Translations under genes and position numbers: made by a program
DNA from: Chromatiaceae bacterium
GTDB taxonomy: Bacteria; Pseudomonadota; Gammaproteobacteria; Chromatiales; Chromatiaceae
Direction of reading: 5' to 3'
Length of the DNA stretch: 64,000 bases
Assembly (NCBI GenBank): GCA_022340805.1
Contig: JAJDNF010000033.1
Location: 88,308 to 152,307 of the forward strand
Shown: positions 43,717-53,449 of the stretch, piece by piece
Numbering within the stretch: the stretch's first letter is position 1
Layout of the letters: each line of letters opens with the position of its first letter
Notes under the pieces: generated by a model
What the model was told of the DNA's origin: nothing
Database searches by the model: none
Seen by the model: only the letters and a program-made list of their open reading frames with translations

Positions 43717-46023
43717 CTAGCCGCGTGCACCACCGCTGTAGGTCACCAAGGAACCCGTTTCGGTGTTGCCGCTGCTACCGGTCACCTTGCTCACCGGCTC
43801 CGGCATATCAGCATTGCGCGGTTCGAGTTTGCGGAAAGCCATGGCGCTGCTCGGACCACCGCGACGAGTCGGGTTACGGCGCGTCGCCGAACTGCCCTCT
43901 GTGCCGGTCACACGGTCGCCGCGATCCCAGTCGTCACCGGTAATCCGCGCGCCCGCATCCATACCTTCGCCGGTAATACGGGACATCACGCGCCCTTCGA
44001 GTTGCGGGCGGCTAGCCGGCACCTGCGGTGCCGTGCCGGCAGCTGCACCGAAGCGCTTTTCCTCCGTCCCCGTCACCTTGCCGGTGGCCATTCCGAACGG
44101 GCCGGTGATATTCCCCTGCTCGTATCGGGAGCCGGTCACGGCCGAGGTCTGGCGCTGCCTATTCGATGCATGCGCCGGCGCTTCGACGCTGAAATCGGTC
44201 CACGGCGCATCGCTCAGGGGCTGCGGAAAGTCGGGATTGCCGGGTTCCGCCGGCATCGACGGACAGACGTCGGCCACCTGGTCCGCGCCGATGTAGGGGG
44301 TGCCGCTGACCGGCTCGCACGCACCTTTCCCGGCGCCGGTCATCTTGCCGCCAATGCCAGGCTGCTGACCGGTCATGGGCATGCCAGCCTGGCGTGCGCT
44401 GGGGCGGGTGCGTTGTTGAATCTCCCGTTGCTGCGGGGCCTCGCAATAGGCAGCCGCCTGCTCGAGCCCGGCATACGGCGTGCCGGTTATGGCTTTGCAC
44501 GTGCCCGGCTCGTCGCCAGTGACGCGGCCCGAGCGTCCGGTCATGGTGCCGGTAACACCTTCGCCGCCCGCGGTGCGGGATACGCCCACCTTGCGATCCT
44601 GCGGTGCCGGGGCCGACTCGCAGAAATCGTTGAACTGTTCGCGGCCGATGTAGTCATCGCCGGTCACGTTGCGGCAGCTGCCCGGCTCGTCGCCGGTCAT
44701 CTGCTGGCGACGACCGACCATGGTGCCGGTGACGGTACCACCACGCAGCGTAGCGCTGGTCCCGACTTTCCTCGGCGCATTGCCGATATCGCTGGGCCTG
44801 GTGTACTGCGTGCCGGTGGTCAAGCGCTCCGCGCCTGCCTCATCGCCGGTAACCTTGGCGGAGCGACCGACGTTGCTGCCCGTCACGCCCTTGCCCTTCA
44901 TGGTCTCGACGCGGGACACCTTGGTCGGACCCGCTTCGGGTTTGGTACCGCAGAAGGCCTGCGTCTGCCCCGGGCTGATATAGTCGTTGCCGGTAATCCG
45001 CTTGCACGTACCCGGCTCGTCGCCGGTGACTTTGGCGCTGCGACCGACCTCGTTGCCGGTGACGACGTTGTCGCGACTCGTCGCGCTCACGCCCACCCGC
45101 ATCGGCGTTTTCGCCGGCTCGGCCTGGCAGAAATCGCGGAATACGTCGGCAGCCAAGTACTCGGTGCCGGTTACCGCACGGCAGGTGCTCGGCTCATCGC
45201 CGGTCACAGAGCGACTGCGTCCGACCATGGTGCCGGTCACGGACTGGCCATGGCTGGTCTTGCTGACGCCGACCTTCCAGCTCTGGTCCTGGGCAGCACC
45301 CTGCTGACCTTCGTTCGGACGTTGACGGCGCCGCCCGCTGCAATCTCCACACTTCTGCTTGACGCCCGACTTGCCATTACGGCTGCGCAGCTCCCGCAGT
45401 TCGCGGGCCAGTTCGCGGCTGCTCAGGCCAGGGTTCGCTGCGCGCGCGGTCTGCGCGGCACTGACACTGCCGTTGCTGATACCCGCCTTGCCACGGGTCG
45501 ATTGTGCCTGGCGGCGAGCCAGGGCGGCGGCCCGGGTGGGATTGCTCTGCGCCGCGCTGCGGCGGCGACCCACCTTGGCCTTGGCCGCGCGCTCGGTGCG
45601 CCGCGGCACACTCGAGACTGCACCTTCGGCACGCTCGCGATCCTTGCAACCGCAGCCGCAGGATTCCTCCTTTTTCGTCCCTGGAGCCGCGGCCGCCGTG
45701 GCTGCCGCCTTACCCGCCTTAGGACCTCCAGCCGTAGTGCGGTCGGTGCTGGTGTCGGCCCGCTTGCCCTGGGTCGACATCGCCTTGCGGCGCGCCAGCG
45801 CCACGGCGCGCGAACTGCCGCCTGACGGGGTGGACGAAGCCGCGACACGGGCGCGCGACCTGGCCGGCGCAGCAACCGCCGCCGGTGCCGGGGCGGTAGT
45901 GGCGGTTTCCGTATCGGCCCGGGTGCGCCCCGGGCTGCCGCCCGACATCGCGCCCTTACCGGCGCTGGACAAGGCCTTCCGCCTCGCCAGTGCCAACGCT
46001 CTGGTGCTTTGGCTGTGTGCCAT
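43717..46023 (-). CDS. csoS2: Carboxysome scaffold protein CsoS2
   Basis: A 768-residue repetitive, intrinsically disordered scaffold that binds RuBisCO and the shell. Four N-type repeats occur at about 6-23, 70-87, 161-179 and 200-218 (core ALARRKAL). At least five middle repeats follow, each with VTG and GDEP plus paired Cys. The C-terminal region contains VTGTEEKRFG and RITGDDWDRGDRVTG. A programmed frameshift makes a short form in some relatives. No obvious slip site was established here. The ORF is intact. Confidence 0.96.
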   Translation of the reverse strand: MAHSQSTRALALARRKALSSAGKGAMSGGSPGRTRADTETATTAPAPAAVAAPARSRARVAASSTPSGGSSRAVALARRKAMSTQGKRADTSTDRTTAGGPKAGKAAATAAAAPGTKKEESCGCGCKDRERAEGAVSSVPRRTERAAKAKVGRRRSAAQSNPTRAAALARRQAQSTRGKAGISNGSVSAAQTARAANPGLSSRELARELRELRSRNGKSGVKQKCGDCSGRRRQRPNEGQQGAAQDQSWKVGVSKTSHGQSVTGTMVGRSRSVTGDEPSTCRAVTGTEYLAADVFRDFCQAEPAKTPMRVGVSATSRDNVVTGNEVGRSAKVTGDEPGTCKRITGNDYISPGQTQAFCGTKPEAGPTKVSRVETMKGKGVTGSNVGRSAKVTGDEAGAERLTTGTQYTRPSDIGNAPRKVGTSATLRGGTVTGTMVGRRQQMTGDEPGSCRNVTGDDYIGREQFNDFCESAPAPQDRKVGVSRTAGGEGVTGTMTGRSGRVTGDEPGTCKAITGTPYAGLEQAAAYCEAPQQREIQQRTRPSARQAGMPMTGQQPGIGGKMTGAGKGACEPVSGTPYIGADQVADVCPSMPAEPGNPDFPQPLSDAPWTDFSVEAPAHASNRQRQTSAVTGSRYEQGNITGPFGMATGKVTGTEEKRFGAAAGTAPQVPASRPQLEGRVMSRITGEGMDAGARITGDDWDRGDRVTGTEGSSATRRNPTRRGGPSSAMAFRKLEPRNADMPEPVSKVTGSSGNTETGSLVTYSGGARG

Positions 46024-46087
46024 GGTGATCCCCGTTTAAGTCGTCTCTACCTTTCAGGTGTGAATACGCGTGCGCCGCTGCTGCGGC

Positions 46088-46432
46088 TCAGCCGCGCCCT
46101 TCATAAACCACGAAACTCACGCCCTGGCTCTGGGTGTAGTTGTCGTAGCCAATCAGGCGAACGTGGTGATCCGGGTAGGAACGACGACACGCTTCCAACT
46201 CGGCGACAACGGTGTTGAGATCCGTCTGGCCGAAGAAAGGCAGCTTCCACATCGTCCAGTAGTGATCCATAGAGCGGCTCGGGTGCTCGTGCTCGATGGC
46301 CGGAGTCAGGCCCTGCGCGACCAGGTAGGCAATCTGGTCATAGATCTCTTCCTGGCTCAGCTTGGGTAGAAACCCGAAGGTCTCCAGCGTCTGAGCGGTC
46401 TGGTAGTCACCCATCTGGGAACCGTTTTGCAT
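46088..46432 (-). CDS. cbbS: RuBisCO small subunit, form IA
   Basis: A 114-residue small subunit. Typical blocks are ETFGFLPKLSQEEIYDQI, YWTMWKLPFFG, PDHHVRLIGYDNYTQSQG and SFVVYEG. It caps the octameric large-subunit core and influences catalysis and scaffold binding. It lies 53 bases after cbbL and 64 before csoS2. Confidence 0.97.
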   Translation of the reverse strand: MQNGSQMGDYQTAQTLETFGFLPKLSQEEIYDQIAYLVAQGLTPAIEHEHPSRSMDHYWTMWKLPFFGQTDLNTVVAELEACRRSYPDHHVRLIGYDNYTQSQGVSFVVYEGRG

Positions 46433-46485
46433 TGTCTCTTCCTCTTTAACCGTTTAATGAAATCGATTGACCGCGTGGGCTCGGC

Positions 46486-47901
46486 TTAACCGACATCCAG
46501 CTTGTCCACGGTTTCGAACTCGAACTTGATCTCTTTCCATGTCTCCATGGCGATCGCGAGTTCAGGACTGTGCTTGGCCGCCTCGGTGAGAATGTCGCGG
46601 GTCTCTTTCTCGATCTCGCGACCCTCGTTGCGGGCCTTGATGGAAGCCTCCAGCGCGACGCGGTTGGCCGCGGCTCCGGCCGCGTTACCCCACGGGTGAC
46701 CCTGGGTACCACCGCCGAACTGCAGCACCGAATCGTCACCGAAGATCGTGACAAGCGCCGGCATGTGCCAGACGTGGATACCACCCGATGCAACGGCAAA
46801 GACGCCTGGCATCGAACCCCAGTCCTGGTCGAAGAACACACCGCGCGAACGGTCCTCCGGCACGAACGACTCGCGCAACTGGTCGACGAAACCGAGTGTC
46901 GACTGGCGGTCGCCCTCGAGCTTGCCGACCACGGTGCCGGTGTGCAGGTGGTCGCCGCCAGACAGGCGCAGGCACTTGGCCAGCACGCGGAAGTGGATGC
47001 CGTGTTTGGGATGACGGTCGATGACCGCATGCATGGCGCGGTGGATATGCAGCAACATGCCGTTCTTGCGGCACCAGTTGGCAAGGCCGGTGTTGGCGGT
47101 GAAGCCACCGGTAAGGAAGTCGTGCATGATGATCGGCATACCCAGTTCTTTGGCGAACTCGGCACGCTCGTACATGTCTTCCGGGGTCGCAGAGGTCACG
47201 TTCAGGTAGTGACCCTTGCGCTCGCCGGTTTCCTGCTCTGCCTTCTGGATGGCCTCGGCGACAAACTCGAACCGATCGCGCCAGCGCATGAACGGCTGCG
47301 AGTTGACGTTCTCGTCGTCCTTGGTCAGGTCGAGACCGCCGCGCAGGCACTCGTACACGGCACGGCCGTAGTTCTTCGCCGACAGGCCAAGCTTCGGCTT
47401 GATGGTGCAGCCAAGCATCGGCCGGGCGTACTTGTTCAGGCGGTCACGCTCGACCTGGATACCCGCCGGCGGGCCACCGCAAGTCTTGATGTAAGCAATC
47501 GGGAAGCGGATGTCCTCGAGGCGCAGATGCTTCAGCGCCTTGAAGCCGAACACGTTGCCGACCAGCGAGGTCAGCACGTTGACGATGGAACCCTCTTCGA
47601 ACAGGTCGATCGGGTAGGCGACGAAGGCGTAGAACGATTCACTGTCGCCTGGCACGTCCTCGATGCGATACGCACGGCCCTTGTAGTATTCGAGGTCGGT
47701 CAGCAATTCTGACCACACGGTACTCCAGGTGCCGGTCGAGGATTCGGCGGCCACGGCGGCGGCAACCTCTTCGCGCGGCACGCCCGGCTGGCCGGTACAC
47801 TTGAAGCATGCGAGCAGATCTGTATCGAGCGGGACATAGTCCGGCGTCCAGTACATGTCGCGGTAATCTTTAACGCCCGCATCGTAGGTCTTAACAGCCA
47901 T
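46486..47901 (-). CDS. cbbL: RuBisCO large subunit, form IA (carboxysomal)
   Basis: A 471-residue large subunit that fixes CO2 on ribulose 1,5-bisphosphate. The active-site Lys-carbamate block [10 protein letters not shown] and [12 protein letters not shown], plus [12 protein letters not shown], are intact. The start at 47901 (MAVKTYDAG) has AGGAG six bases upstream. A TTG at 47907 is unlikely. It is the first gene of the carboxysome operon. Association with csoS genes on the same transcript marks it as the carboxysomal form IA. Confidence 0.98.
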   Translation of the reverse strand: MAVKTYDAGVKDYRDMYWTPDYVPLDTDLLACFKCTGQPGVPREEVAAAVAAESSTGTWSTVWSELLTDLEYYKGRAYRIEDVPGDSESFYAFVAYPIDLFEEGSIVNVLTSLVGNVFGFKALKHLRLEDIRFPIAYIKTCGGPPAGIQVERDRLNKYARPMLGCTIKPKLGLSAKNYGRAVYECLRGGLDLTKDDENVNSQPFMRWRDRFEFVAEAIQKAEQETGERKGHYLNVTSATPEDMYERAEFAKELGMPIIMHDFLTGGFTANTGLANWCRKNGMLLHIHRAMHAVIDRHPKHGIHFRVLAKCLRLSGGDHLHTGTVVGKLEGDRQSTLGFVDQLRESFVPEDRSRGVFFDQDWGSMPGVFAVASGGIHVWHMPALVTIFGDDSVLQFGGGTQGHPWGNAAGAAANRVALEASIKARNEGREIEKETRDILTEAAKHSPELAIAMETWKEIKFEFETVDKLDVG

Positions 47902-47978
47902 GATCAACTCCTGTTCGGTTGCTGGTTGGCGAATCGGTGAGAGTTCCGTCGATGTGCTGGCAAGGATAGATAGACGCC

Positions 47979-48030
47979 GATCGAATCATCAAATCGATCC
48001 TGTCTTCCGTATGAATAGACAATAATCTAT
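47979..48030 (-). promoter_or_regulatory. Inverted repeats upstream of cbbL, candidate CbbR operator
   Basis: Two dyads lie 78-129 bases upstream of the cbbL start: GATCGA-N9-TCGATC at 47979-47999 and ATAGA-N6-TCTAT at 48015-48030. CbbR, a LysR protein, binds loose dyads in such regions. The 48031-48172 part has no other feature I can support. The promoter -35/-10 could not be placed. Confidence 0.4.
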
Positions 48031-48172
48031 GTTTTAAAGCCGTGTGTTCGTGCGCGTGTGTATATGGGGGGCAGCAGGGAGGCTGCGACGATGCGCCAAA
48101 GACGGGTGACGGACAGGGACGCGCAGAAGGGGCGAAGGCCGCGCCCGCGGCAACACGCACGCGGCGCCGGCG

Positions 48173-49861
48173 TCAGGCGGGGGCGGATCGCTCGGCCGCC
48201 AACAGCCGCTCGGCGTGCTGCAGGCCATGGATGCGGTTGGCCTCGATGCCCCCACCGCAGCCCTTGACGACCTGATCGCGGATGCCCTCCGCATCGATCA
48301 TCTTCATGACCGCAGGGCGGCCACCGGCGAGGACGACCCTGCGCCCGGTATCGCAGGCGTTCCTGATGACACCGTGCAGGGCCCGTGTGGCGCTGAAGTC
48401 GATCTGCGGCATGTCGGACAGATCGAGCACCAGCACCCGGTAATCGCCCAGCATAGAGAGCTGGCGGGCCATGCCCTTGGCCGCACCGAAACTCATCGGG
48501 CTACCGAAGTGGATCAACAGGATTTGGCCGGCGGATTCCCGGAGTATCCGGCGCTCCTCGCCCTGCAGCGGCGTGCTTTCATCCACGTCGCGATACACAT
48601 TGATGCTCTGCAGCTGCAGGTCGGACATGCGCTTCATGAACACCAGCCCGGCCATCGCCATGCCCACCGCGACCGCCTTGATCAGGTCGACGAACACAGT
48701 CAGGAGAAATACCGTAAGCATGATGAAGACGCCGGTGCCCGGGGTGCGGCGCACCGCGCGCAGGAAGTCCCAGTCGATGATGTCGGTCCCGACCTTGATC
48801 AGGATGCCGGCAAGCACCGCGTGCGGGATCTCGCGAGCCACCCCGCCGGCGCCCAGCGCGACCGCCAGCAGCACCAACGCGTGCAATACGCCGGAGATCG
48901 GTGTGCGGCCCCCGGCGTTGACATTGACCACGGTGCGCATGGTCGCGCCGGCGCCGGGCAGGCCGCCGAGCAGGCCGGCTGCCAGGTTGCCGATGCCCTG
49001 CCCGATCAGTTCGCGGTCGGAGTCGTGGTAGCTGCGCGTCACGTTGTCGGCGACCAGCGAGGTCAGCAGCGAGTCGATCGAGCCCAGCACGGCCAGCATC
49101 AGCGCCGAGACGAACATCTGAGTGAGCAGCAGAAGTTCGAAAGTCGGCCAGCGCAGCGTCGGCAGGCCGGTCGGAATGTCACCGAGGACCGGCGCACTGC
49201 CCGGCTCGAGGACCAACACGGCGATCAGCGTACCGGTGATCAGTGCCAGCAGCGGCGACGGGATCACCCGGCCCAAGGAGCGCGGCATCAGGTAGACGAT
49301 CGCCAGTGCGACCAGGCCGAGCATGAACGCGGCGCCGTTGAACCCGTGCCAGGCGGCCGGCATCACGGCCACCGAGGCCATCGGGCCGGCCTGCGCCTCG
49401 AAGCCGAGCAGCGGCGGCAGTTGCAGCAGGATGATGATCACGCCGACGCCACTCATGAAACCGGACACCACCGGCACCGGGACCAGCTCGATGAACTTGC
49501 CGAAGCGCAGCAGGCCGAACAGGATCTGCAGCAGGCCGCCAAGCATCACCACGGTAAACGCGAGCGCCGCGCCATGGCCCGGATCGTCCGGAAACATGCC
49601 GGTGTACTGCACCAGGATTGCGGCCATCACCACGGTCATCGGCCCGGTCGGGCCGGACACCTGGGCCGGCGTGCCGCCGAACAGCGCGGCGAAGAAGCCA
49701 ACGCAGATCGCACCGTAGACACCGGCGATCGCGCCGGCCCCGGAGGACACACCAAACGCCAGCGCGAGCGGCAATGCGACCACCGCGGCGGTCAGCCCGC
49801 CGTAGACGTCACCGCGGATATTGCGAAAGTGCAGGCCGTGCACGACATGGCCGATCGACAT
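48173..49861 (-). CDS. SulP-family anion transporter, copy B
   Basis: A 562-residue SulP transporter with about 10-14 helices and a C-terminal STAS domain. Shared blocks with copy A are VALPLALAFGVSSGAG, GPTGPMTVVM and LGSIDSLLTSLVADNVTR. It is upstream of cbbL on the same strand, 272 bases away, and may be co-regulated. A bicarbonate substrate is favoured by location only. Confidence 0.9.
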   Translation of the reverse strand: MSIGHVVHGLHFRNIRGDVYGGLTAAVVALPLALAFGVSSGAGAIAGVYGAICVGFFAALFGGTPAQVSGPTGPMTVVMAAILVQYTGMFPDDPGHGAALAFTVVMLGGLLQILFGLLRFGKFIELVPVPVVSGFMSGVGVIIILLQLPPLLGFEAQAGPMASVAVMPAAWHGFNGAAFMLGLVALAIVYLMPRSLGRVIPSPLLALITGTLIAVLVLEPGSAPVLGDIPTGLPTLRWPTFELLLLTQMFVSALMLAVLGSIDSLLTSLVADNVTRSYHDSDRELIGQGIGNLAAGLLGGLPGAGATMRTVVNVNAGGRTPISGVLHALVLLAVALGAGGVAREIPHAVLAGILIKVGTDIIDWDFLRAVRRTPGTGVFIMLTVFLLTVFVDLIKAVAVGMAMAGLVFMKRMSDLQLQSINVYRDVDESTPLQGEERRILRESAGQILLIHFGSPMSFGAAKGMARQLSMLGDYRVLVLDLSDMPQIDFSATRALHGVIRNACDTGRRVVLAGGRPAVMKMIDAEGIRDQVVKGCGGGIEANRIHGLQHAERLLAAERSAPA

Positions 49862-49963
49862 CAGTTCGAGTCCCCGGACGTAAAGCGCGTACTGTAGCAG
49901 CCCACCGGTATGCCCACATCAGGCGGCATGTCCATTCCCAGCCCGCACGGGCCTGGCACGACG

Positions 49964-51868
49964 CTAGTCGAAAAATGCCAGCACCTGTTCGAGCTCACGG
50001 GTGCGTGCAAAGTCCGGCATCGCATCGAGAAACACCTGGCCGTAACCCTTCTTCAGCAGGCGCGGGTCGCACAACACCAGCACACCACGGTCGCTGACGT
50101 CGCGGATCAGACGCCCCGCGCCCTGCTTGAGCGCGATCGCGGCCTGCGGGACCTGGTGCTGCATGAACGGATTGCCGCCGCGCCGCCGGATGGCGTCCAG
50201 GCGGGCCTGCAAGACCGGATCGCCCGGCGAGGCGAACGGCAGCTTGTCGATCAGCACGACCGACAGCGCCTCGCCACGTACGTCCACGCCCTCCCAGAAG
50301 CTCGCGGTACCGAGCAGGACCGCGTCGCCATGTTCGACGAAACGCAGCAGCAGCTCGGTCTTCGGTGCACTGCCCTGTACCAGGATCGGGAAGTCGAGTC
50401 GATCCTCGAGCAGGTCGGCCGCTTCGCGCAGCGCACGGTGACTGGTGAACAGCAGGAAGGCACGCCCGCCACTCGCCTGCAGGATCGGAACCGCCAGATC
50501 GATGACCGCCGCGGTATACCCGGGGTCGTTCGGCTGCGGCATCCCGCGCGGCACGAACCACAGGGCCTGATGGGGGTAATCGAACGGGCTGTCCCACTTG
50601 CGGGTCGCCGCATCATGGAGACCCAGCTGCTGCTGGAAGTGCACAAAGCTCTCGCCGACCGCCAGGGTCGCGGAGGTGAATATCCAGGCCGCCGGGTGAC
50701 GCTGCATCTGCAGCCGGAAGATATCCGCCACGTCCAGCGGTGTGCTGTTCAGGCGCAGGCTCTGCTGGTAGGTCTCGAACCAACGGATGTCCTCGCTGCC
50801 CTCACCCGGGCTGAGCAGCTCATCGAGCTGGCGGTTGAGTCCCTGACAACGCGCGAGACAGGCGTCCAGCCCCTTGCCGCGCCCCTGGATGGCCTCGAGC
50901 ATGCCCGCGACCTCGGCCAGCCGCTCGCGGCAGTTGCGCAACGCCTGCGTGATCGCCGCGTCGGCCTCGATCTCGTGCCAGGCCCCGCGGCGCAGCCCCT
51001 GACCGAAGGTGAGGCGCAGGTCGCGCGCCGCCTTGGACACGCGTTCCAGCTGCTCGACCAGCTTGGGCAGATCACCGGCCTCGCGCTGATATTCGGTCTG
51101 CGTGTCGCGGGTCAGGTCGAGGATCTGCCGGGTGCTGACCGTGGCGCCGAAAAAGTTGCTGGCCACCTCCGGCAGCTGGTGGGCCTCGTCGATGACGAAC
51201 GCATCCGCCGCCGGCAACAACTCGCCGAAGCCGTCGTCCTTGAGGGCGAAATCGGCGCACAGCAGATGATGATTGACCACCACGATATCGGCCTCCTGGG
51301 CTCGCCGCCGGGCCTCGACCAGGTGGCACTTGCTCCAGGCGCCGCACTCCTGACCCAGGCAGTTGTCGGTGGTCGATGTGACCAGCGGCCAGACCGCCGC
51401 GTCCTCCGGGATGTCCGCGAGCTCACTGATATCGCCGCGCCCGGTGTGCAGTGCCCAGTCACGCACCTTGAGCAACCAGCGCAGGTTCTCGCGGGTATGA
51501 CCACGCGCGTCGAGCAGCGCGTTGTCCAGGCGATGCGTGCACAGGTAGTTGGAGCGTCCCTTGAGCAGTGCGACCTTGGCCGGGCTGGCCATCACCTCGC
51601 GCAGGCGCGGCAGGTCACGCAGAAACAGCTGGTCCTGCAGATTGCGGGTGCCGGTCGAGATGATGACCTTGTGGCGCGACAGCAGGGCCGGAACCAGGTA
51701 GGCAAAGGTCTTGCCGGTGCCGGTGCCGGCCTCGGCGATAAGGCTGCCGCCCTCGTGCAGGACCTCGGCCACGACCTCGGCCATGTCCAACTGCTGTGGG
51801 CGGTGGGCGAATCCGTCCACGCCGCGCGCCAGCAAGCCCTCTGGGCCGAGTACGTCGCCGACCTCCAT
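49964..51868 (-). CDS. yoaA: ATP-dependent DNA helicase YoaA (DinG/XPD family)
   Basis: A 634-residue iron-sulfur superfamily 2 helicase. Walker A is AEAGTGTGKTFAY and Walker B is VIDEAHQLPE. Four Cys for the cluster are in NYLCTH, NCLGQECGAW and SKCHL. Motif GQGAGRLIR-like KQGAGRLIRD is near the end. YoaA helps repair of damaged replication forks. It lies 27 bases downstream of the nuclease-like gene. Confidence 0.93.
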   Translation of the reverse strand: MEVGDVLGPEGLLARGVDGFAHRPQQLDMAEVVAEVLHEGGSLIAEAGTGTGKTFAYLVPALLSRHKVIISTGTRNLQDQLFLRDLPRLREVMASPAKVALLKGRSNYLCTHRLDNALLDARGHTRENLRWLLKVRDWALHTGRGDISELADIPEDAAVWPLVTSTTDNCLGQECGAWSKCHLVEARRRAQEADIVVVNHHLLCADFALKDDGFGELLPAADAFVIDEAHQLPEVASNFFGATVSTRQILDLTRDTQTEYQREAGDLPKLVEQLERVSKAARDLRLTFGQGLRRGAWHEIEADAAITQALRNCRERLAEVAGMLEAIQGRGKGLDACLARCQGLNRQLDELLSPGEGSEDIRWFETYQQSLRLNSTPLDVADIFRLQMQRHPAAWIFTSATLAVGESFVHFQQQLGLHDAATRKWDSPFDYPHQALWFVPRGMPQPNDPGYTAAVIDLAVPILQASGGRAFLLFTSHRALREAADLLEDRLDFPILVQGSAPKTELLLRFVEHGDAVLLGTASFWEGVDVRGEALSVVLIDKLPFASPGDPVLQARLDAIRRRGGNPFMQHQVPQAAIALKQGAGRLIRDVSDRGVLVLCDPRLLKKGYGQVFLDAMPDFARTRELEQVLAFFD

Positions 51869-51895
51869 TACGCCGACATGGGTCTGTGCATGGGC

Positions 51896-52393
51896 TCAGC
51901 TGGCCTGATTGTCCCAAACCCCACGACTGCGGCCATTCACGCGATCCCAGACCAGCTCGCCGACGATCTTGAAGCGCGCCACCGACATCGCACCGCGTTT
52001 GGCGCGGTTGCTATTGGCGCCTTCGACGACCTCCGCCAGGTCCTCGCGCCGGGCCTCGTAGATCTCGTAGGGTTCGTAGTCCTCGTCCATGAGCACCAGG
52101 ATCACCGCATCCCAGTTCTGCTGCATCTTGAGCTGGCCAATCCGTTCGCCACCCTTGGTCTCGTCGAAGATGGTGCGGCTCTTGATCTGCACACGCCGTC
52201 CGCTCTCCGGATCGATCGCATCCCAGCCGGCATCGGGGCCGGCCTTGGGTTCCAGGCCGAGCAGGCGTACCGCATCGTGCTCGGCGATCTCGTTACTGAT
52301 ACCGGGCAGCGGCTTGCCCATGGTCCGCCGGTATTCAGCGGCGAGCTGGCGCGCTTGCGCAATCAGTTTGTCGGCGGCATAGGGGTTGCTCAC
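51896..52393 (-). CDS. PD-(D/E)XK-like protein, possible nuclease
   Basis: A 165-residue protein. Residues around 55-72 read GWDAIDPESGRRVQIKSRT, which resembles a PD-(D/E)XK core in which the usual (D/E)xK is QIK. An active-site helix follows. Such folds are nucleases or nuclease-derived. The Q may mean loss of activity or a variant. DUF6998-type proteins are similar. It is immediately upstream of yoaA, suggesting a DNA-related role. Confidence 0.6.
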   Translation of the reverse strand: MSNPYAADKLIAQARQLAAEYRRTMGKPLPGISNEIAEHDAVRLLGLEPKAGPDAGWDAIDPESGRRVQIKSRTIFDETKGGERIGQLKMQQNWDAVILVLMDEDYEPYEIYEARREDLAEVVEGANSNRAKRGAMSVARFKIVGELVWDRVNGRSRGVWDNQAS

Positions 52394-52494
52394 AGGTACC
52401 GTCCTCGCGGGATCCTGCGGGGAATTCTATACCTAAGCGCAGCCGGACTTCAGACCCGCTGCAGTGGGGCGCCGGGAAACGGTGCCCGGGCCTG

Positions 52495-52794
52495 TCACTT
52501 GGGTGGCAGCCAGTACCCGAACGCCTGACCCGAGGGCGGGCGCGTCTGCGGCTGTTGCTGGGCTTGTCGCTGTTGCTCCACGACGTCCTGGTAGACGTGG
52601 TGCGCAAAATCACACAGCTCCTCCATCAGCGCGTCGCGTTCGGAGTCCGGGACACCCTTTTGGCTGCCCAGCATATAGCCCATCACCGCGGCCAGGTACT
52701 GGATCACGACCACCTGATCGGCCTGCGGCTCCTGTTTCAGCACCGCCTGCTGGATTTCCTGGAACAGCTGCGAAGAAAGTTGAATATCGGCCAT
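52495..52794 (-). CDS. Hypothetical helical protein
   Basis: A 99-residue protein, mostly helical with a Gln-rich segment near the C terminus (QQRQAQQQPQTRP). The start at 52794 has GAGGAGGA six bases upstream. Function unknown. Confidence 0.65.
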   Translation of the reverse strand: MADIQLSSQLFQEIQQAVLKQEPQADQVVVIQYLAAVMGYMLGSQKGVPDSERDALMEELCDFAHHVYQDVVEQQRQAQQQPQTRPPSGQAFGYWLPPK

Positions 52795-52863
52795 GGAGTC
52801 CTCCTCGGGGAAATGCGGCACGCCTGGCGCCACGCCGGCCAGGATCGGCGTGGCGGCCCGGTG

Positions 52864-53436
52864 CTAGTTATACGATGCCGCGCGCCTTTCGGCCTCGCGC
52901 GCACCGCCGACGTCACCCAGCGCGCGCCGTGCCTGCGCGATTAGATGCCAGTTGCTGCCGCGCAGTTCGCGGTCGGCCGGATTCGCCAGCGCGTTCGACT
53001 TCGCAGCCAGCTGAACGACCAGCTCGTGGCGCTGCTGCGTCATGCGCACCTCGGCCAGTGCATGCCACAACAGCGCATCGTCCGGCGCGATACGCAGCGC
53101 GCGTTCGAGGCTCACGGTGGCCCCGTCCAGGTCCCCGCTGCGGCGTTGGTCCTCGGCGCGCTGCTGCAATACCGCCACCGCCCGCTTCGGCTCCGGGCGC
53201 GCGTACGCCGGCTGGGCCGGAGGCGTGTACGCCGCGATCTGCGTGTCACTGCCGGTCGCTGCCGGCGGCGCCGGCACCGCACCGCGGTCCTCCACCTGAG
53301 CGGGTCGGTCGCTGCGGTTCATACCGCCACAGGCAGACAGCATCACGGCGACAGTGCCGATCAGGGCGAGCCGCGCAGCCGCGCGGCCGGCACATCTCGC
53401 GGTGTCTGGCATGGTTGAACTGTGCATGGCAATCAT
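52864..53436 (-). CDS. TPR-containing lipoprotein
   Basis: A 190-residue exported protein. The signal ends in a lipobox MLSAC (Cys near residue 36 with the ATG used). A Pro/Ala linker leads to a TPR-like helical domain (LDGATVSLERALRIAPDD, then LLWHALAEV). It is expected on a membrane in the envelope. It may start at a later ATG. It lies just downstream of mrcB. Confidence 0.72.
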   Translation of the reverse strand: MIAMHSSTMPDTARCAGRAAARLALIGTVAVMLSACGGMNRSDRPAQVEDRGAVPAPPAATGSDTQIAAYTPPAQPAYARPEPKRAVAVLQQRAEDQRRSGDLDGATVSLERALRIAPDDALLWHALAEVRMTQQRHELVVQLAAKSNALANPADRELRGSNWHLIAQARRALGDVGGAREAERRAASYN

Positions 53437-53449
53437 TGAGCGCGACAGC

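Noticed and set aside
44002..45825. A 607-codon open frame antisense to csoS2
   Set aside because: It arises from the repetitive csoS2 codon pattern. The opposite strand carries the CsoS2 repeats.
48215..49897. A 560-codon open frame antisense to the second SulP gene
   Set aside because: It is His/Gln/Arg-rich without motifs, whereas the minus strand encodes an intact SulP protein.
49910..52528. An 872-codon open frame antisense to yoaA and its upstream neighbour
   Set aside because: It is a GC-rich mirror of real genes. The opposite strand encodes YoaA with intact helicase and cluster motifs.
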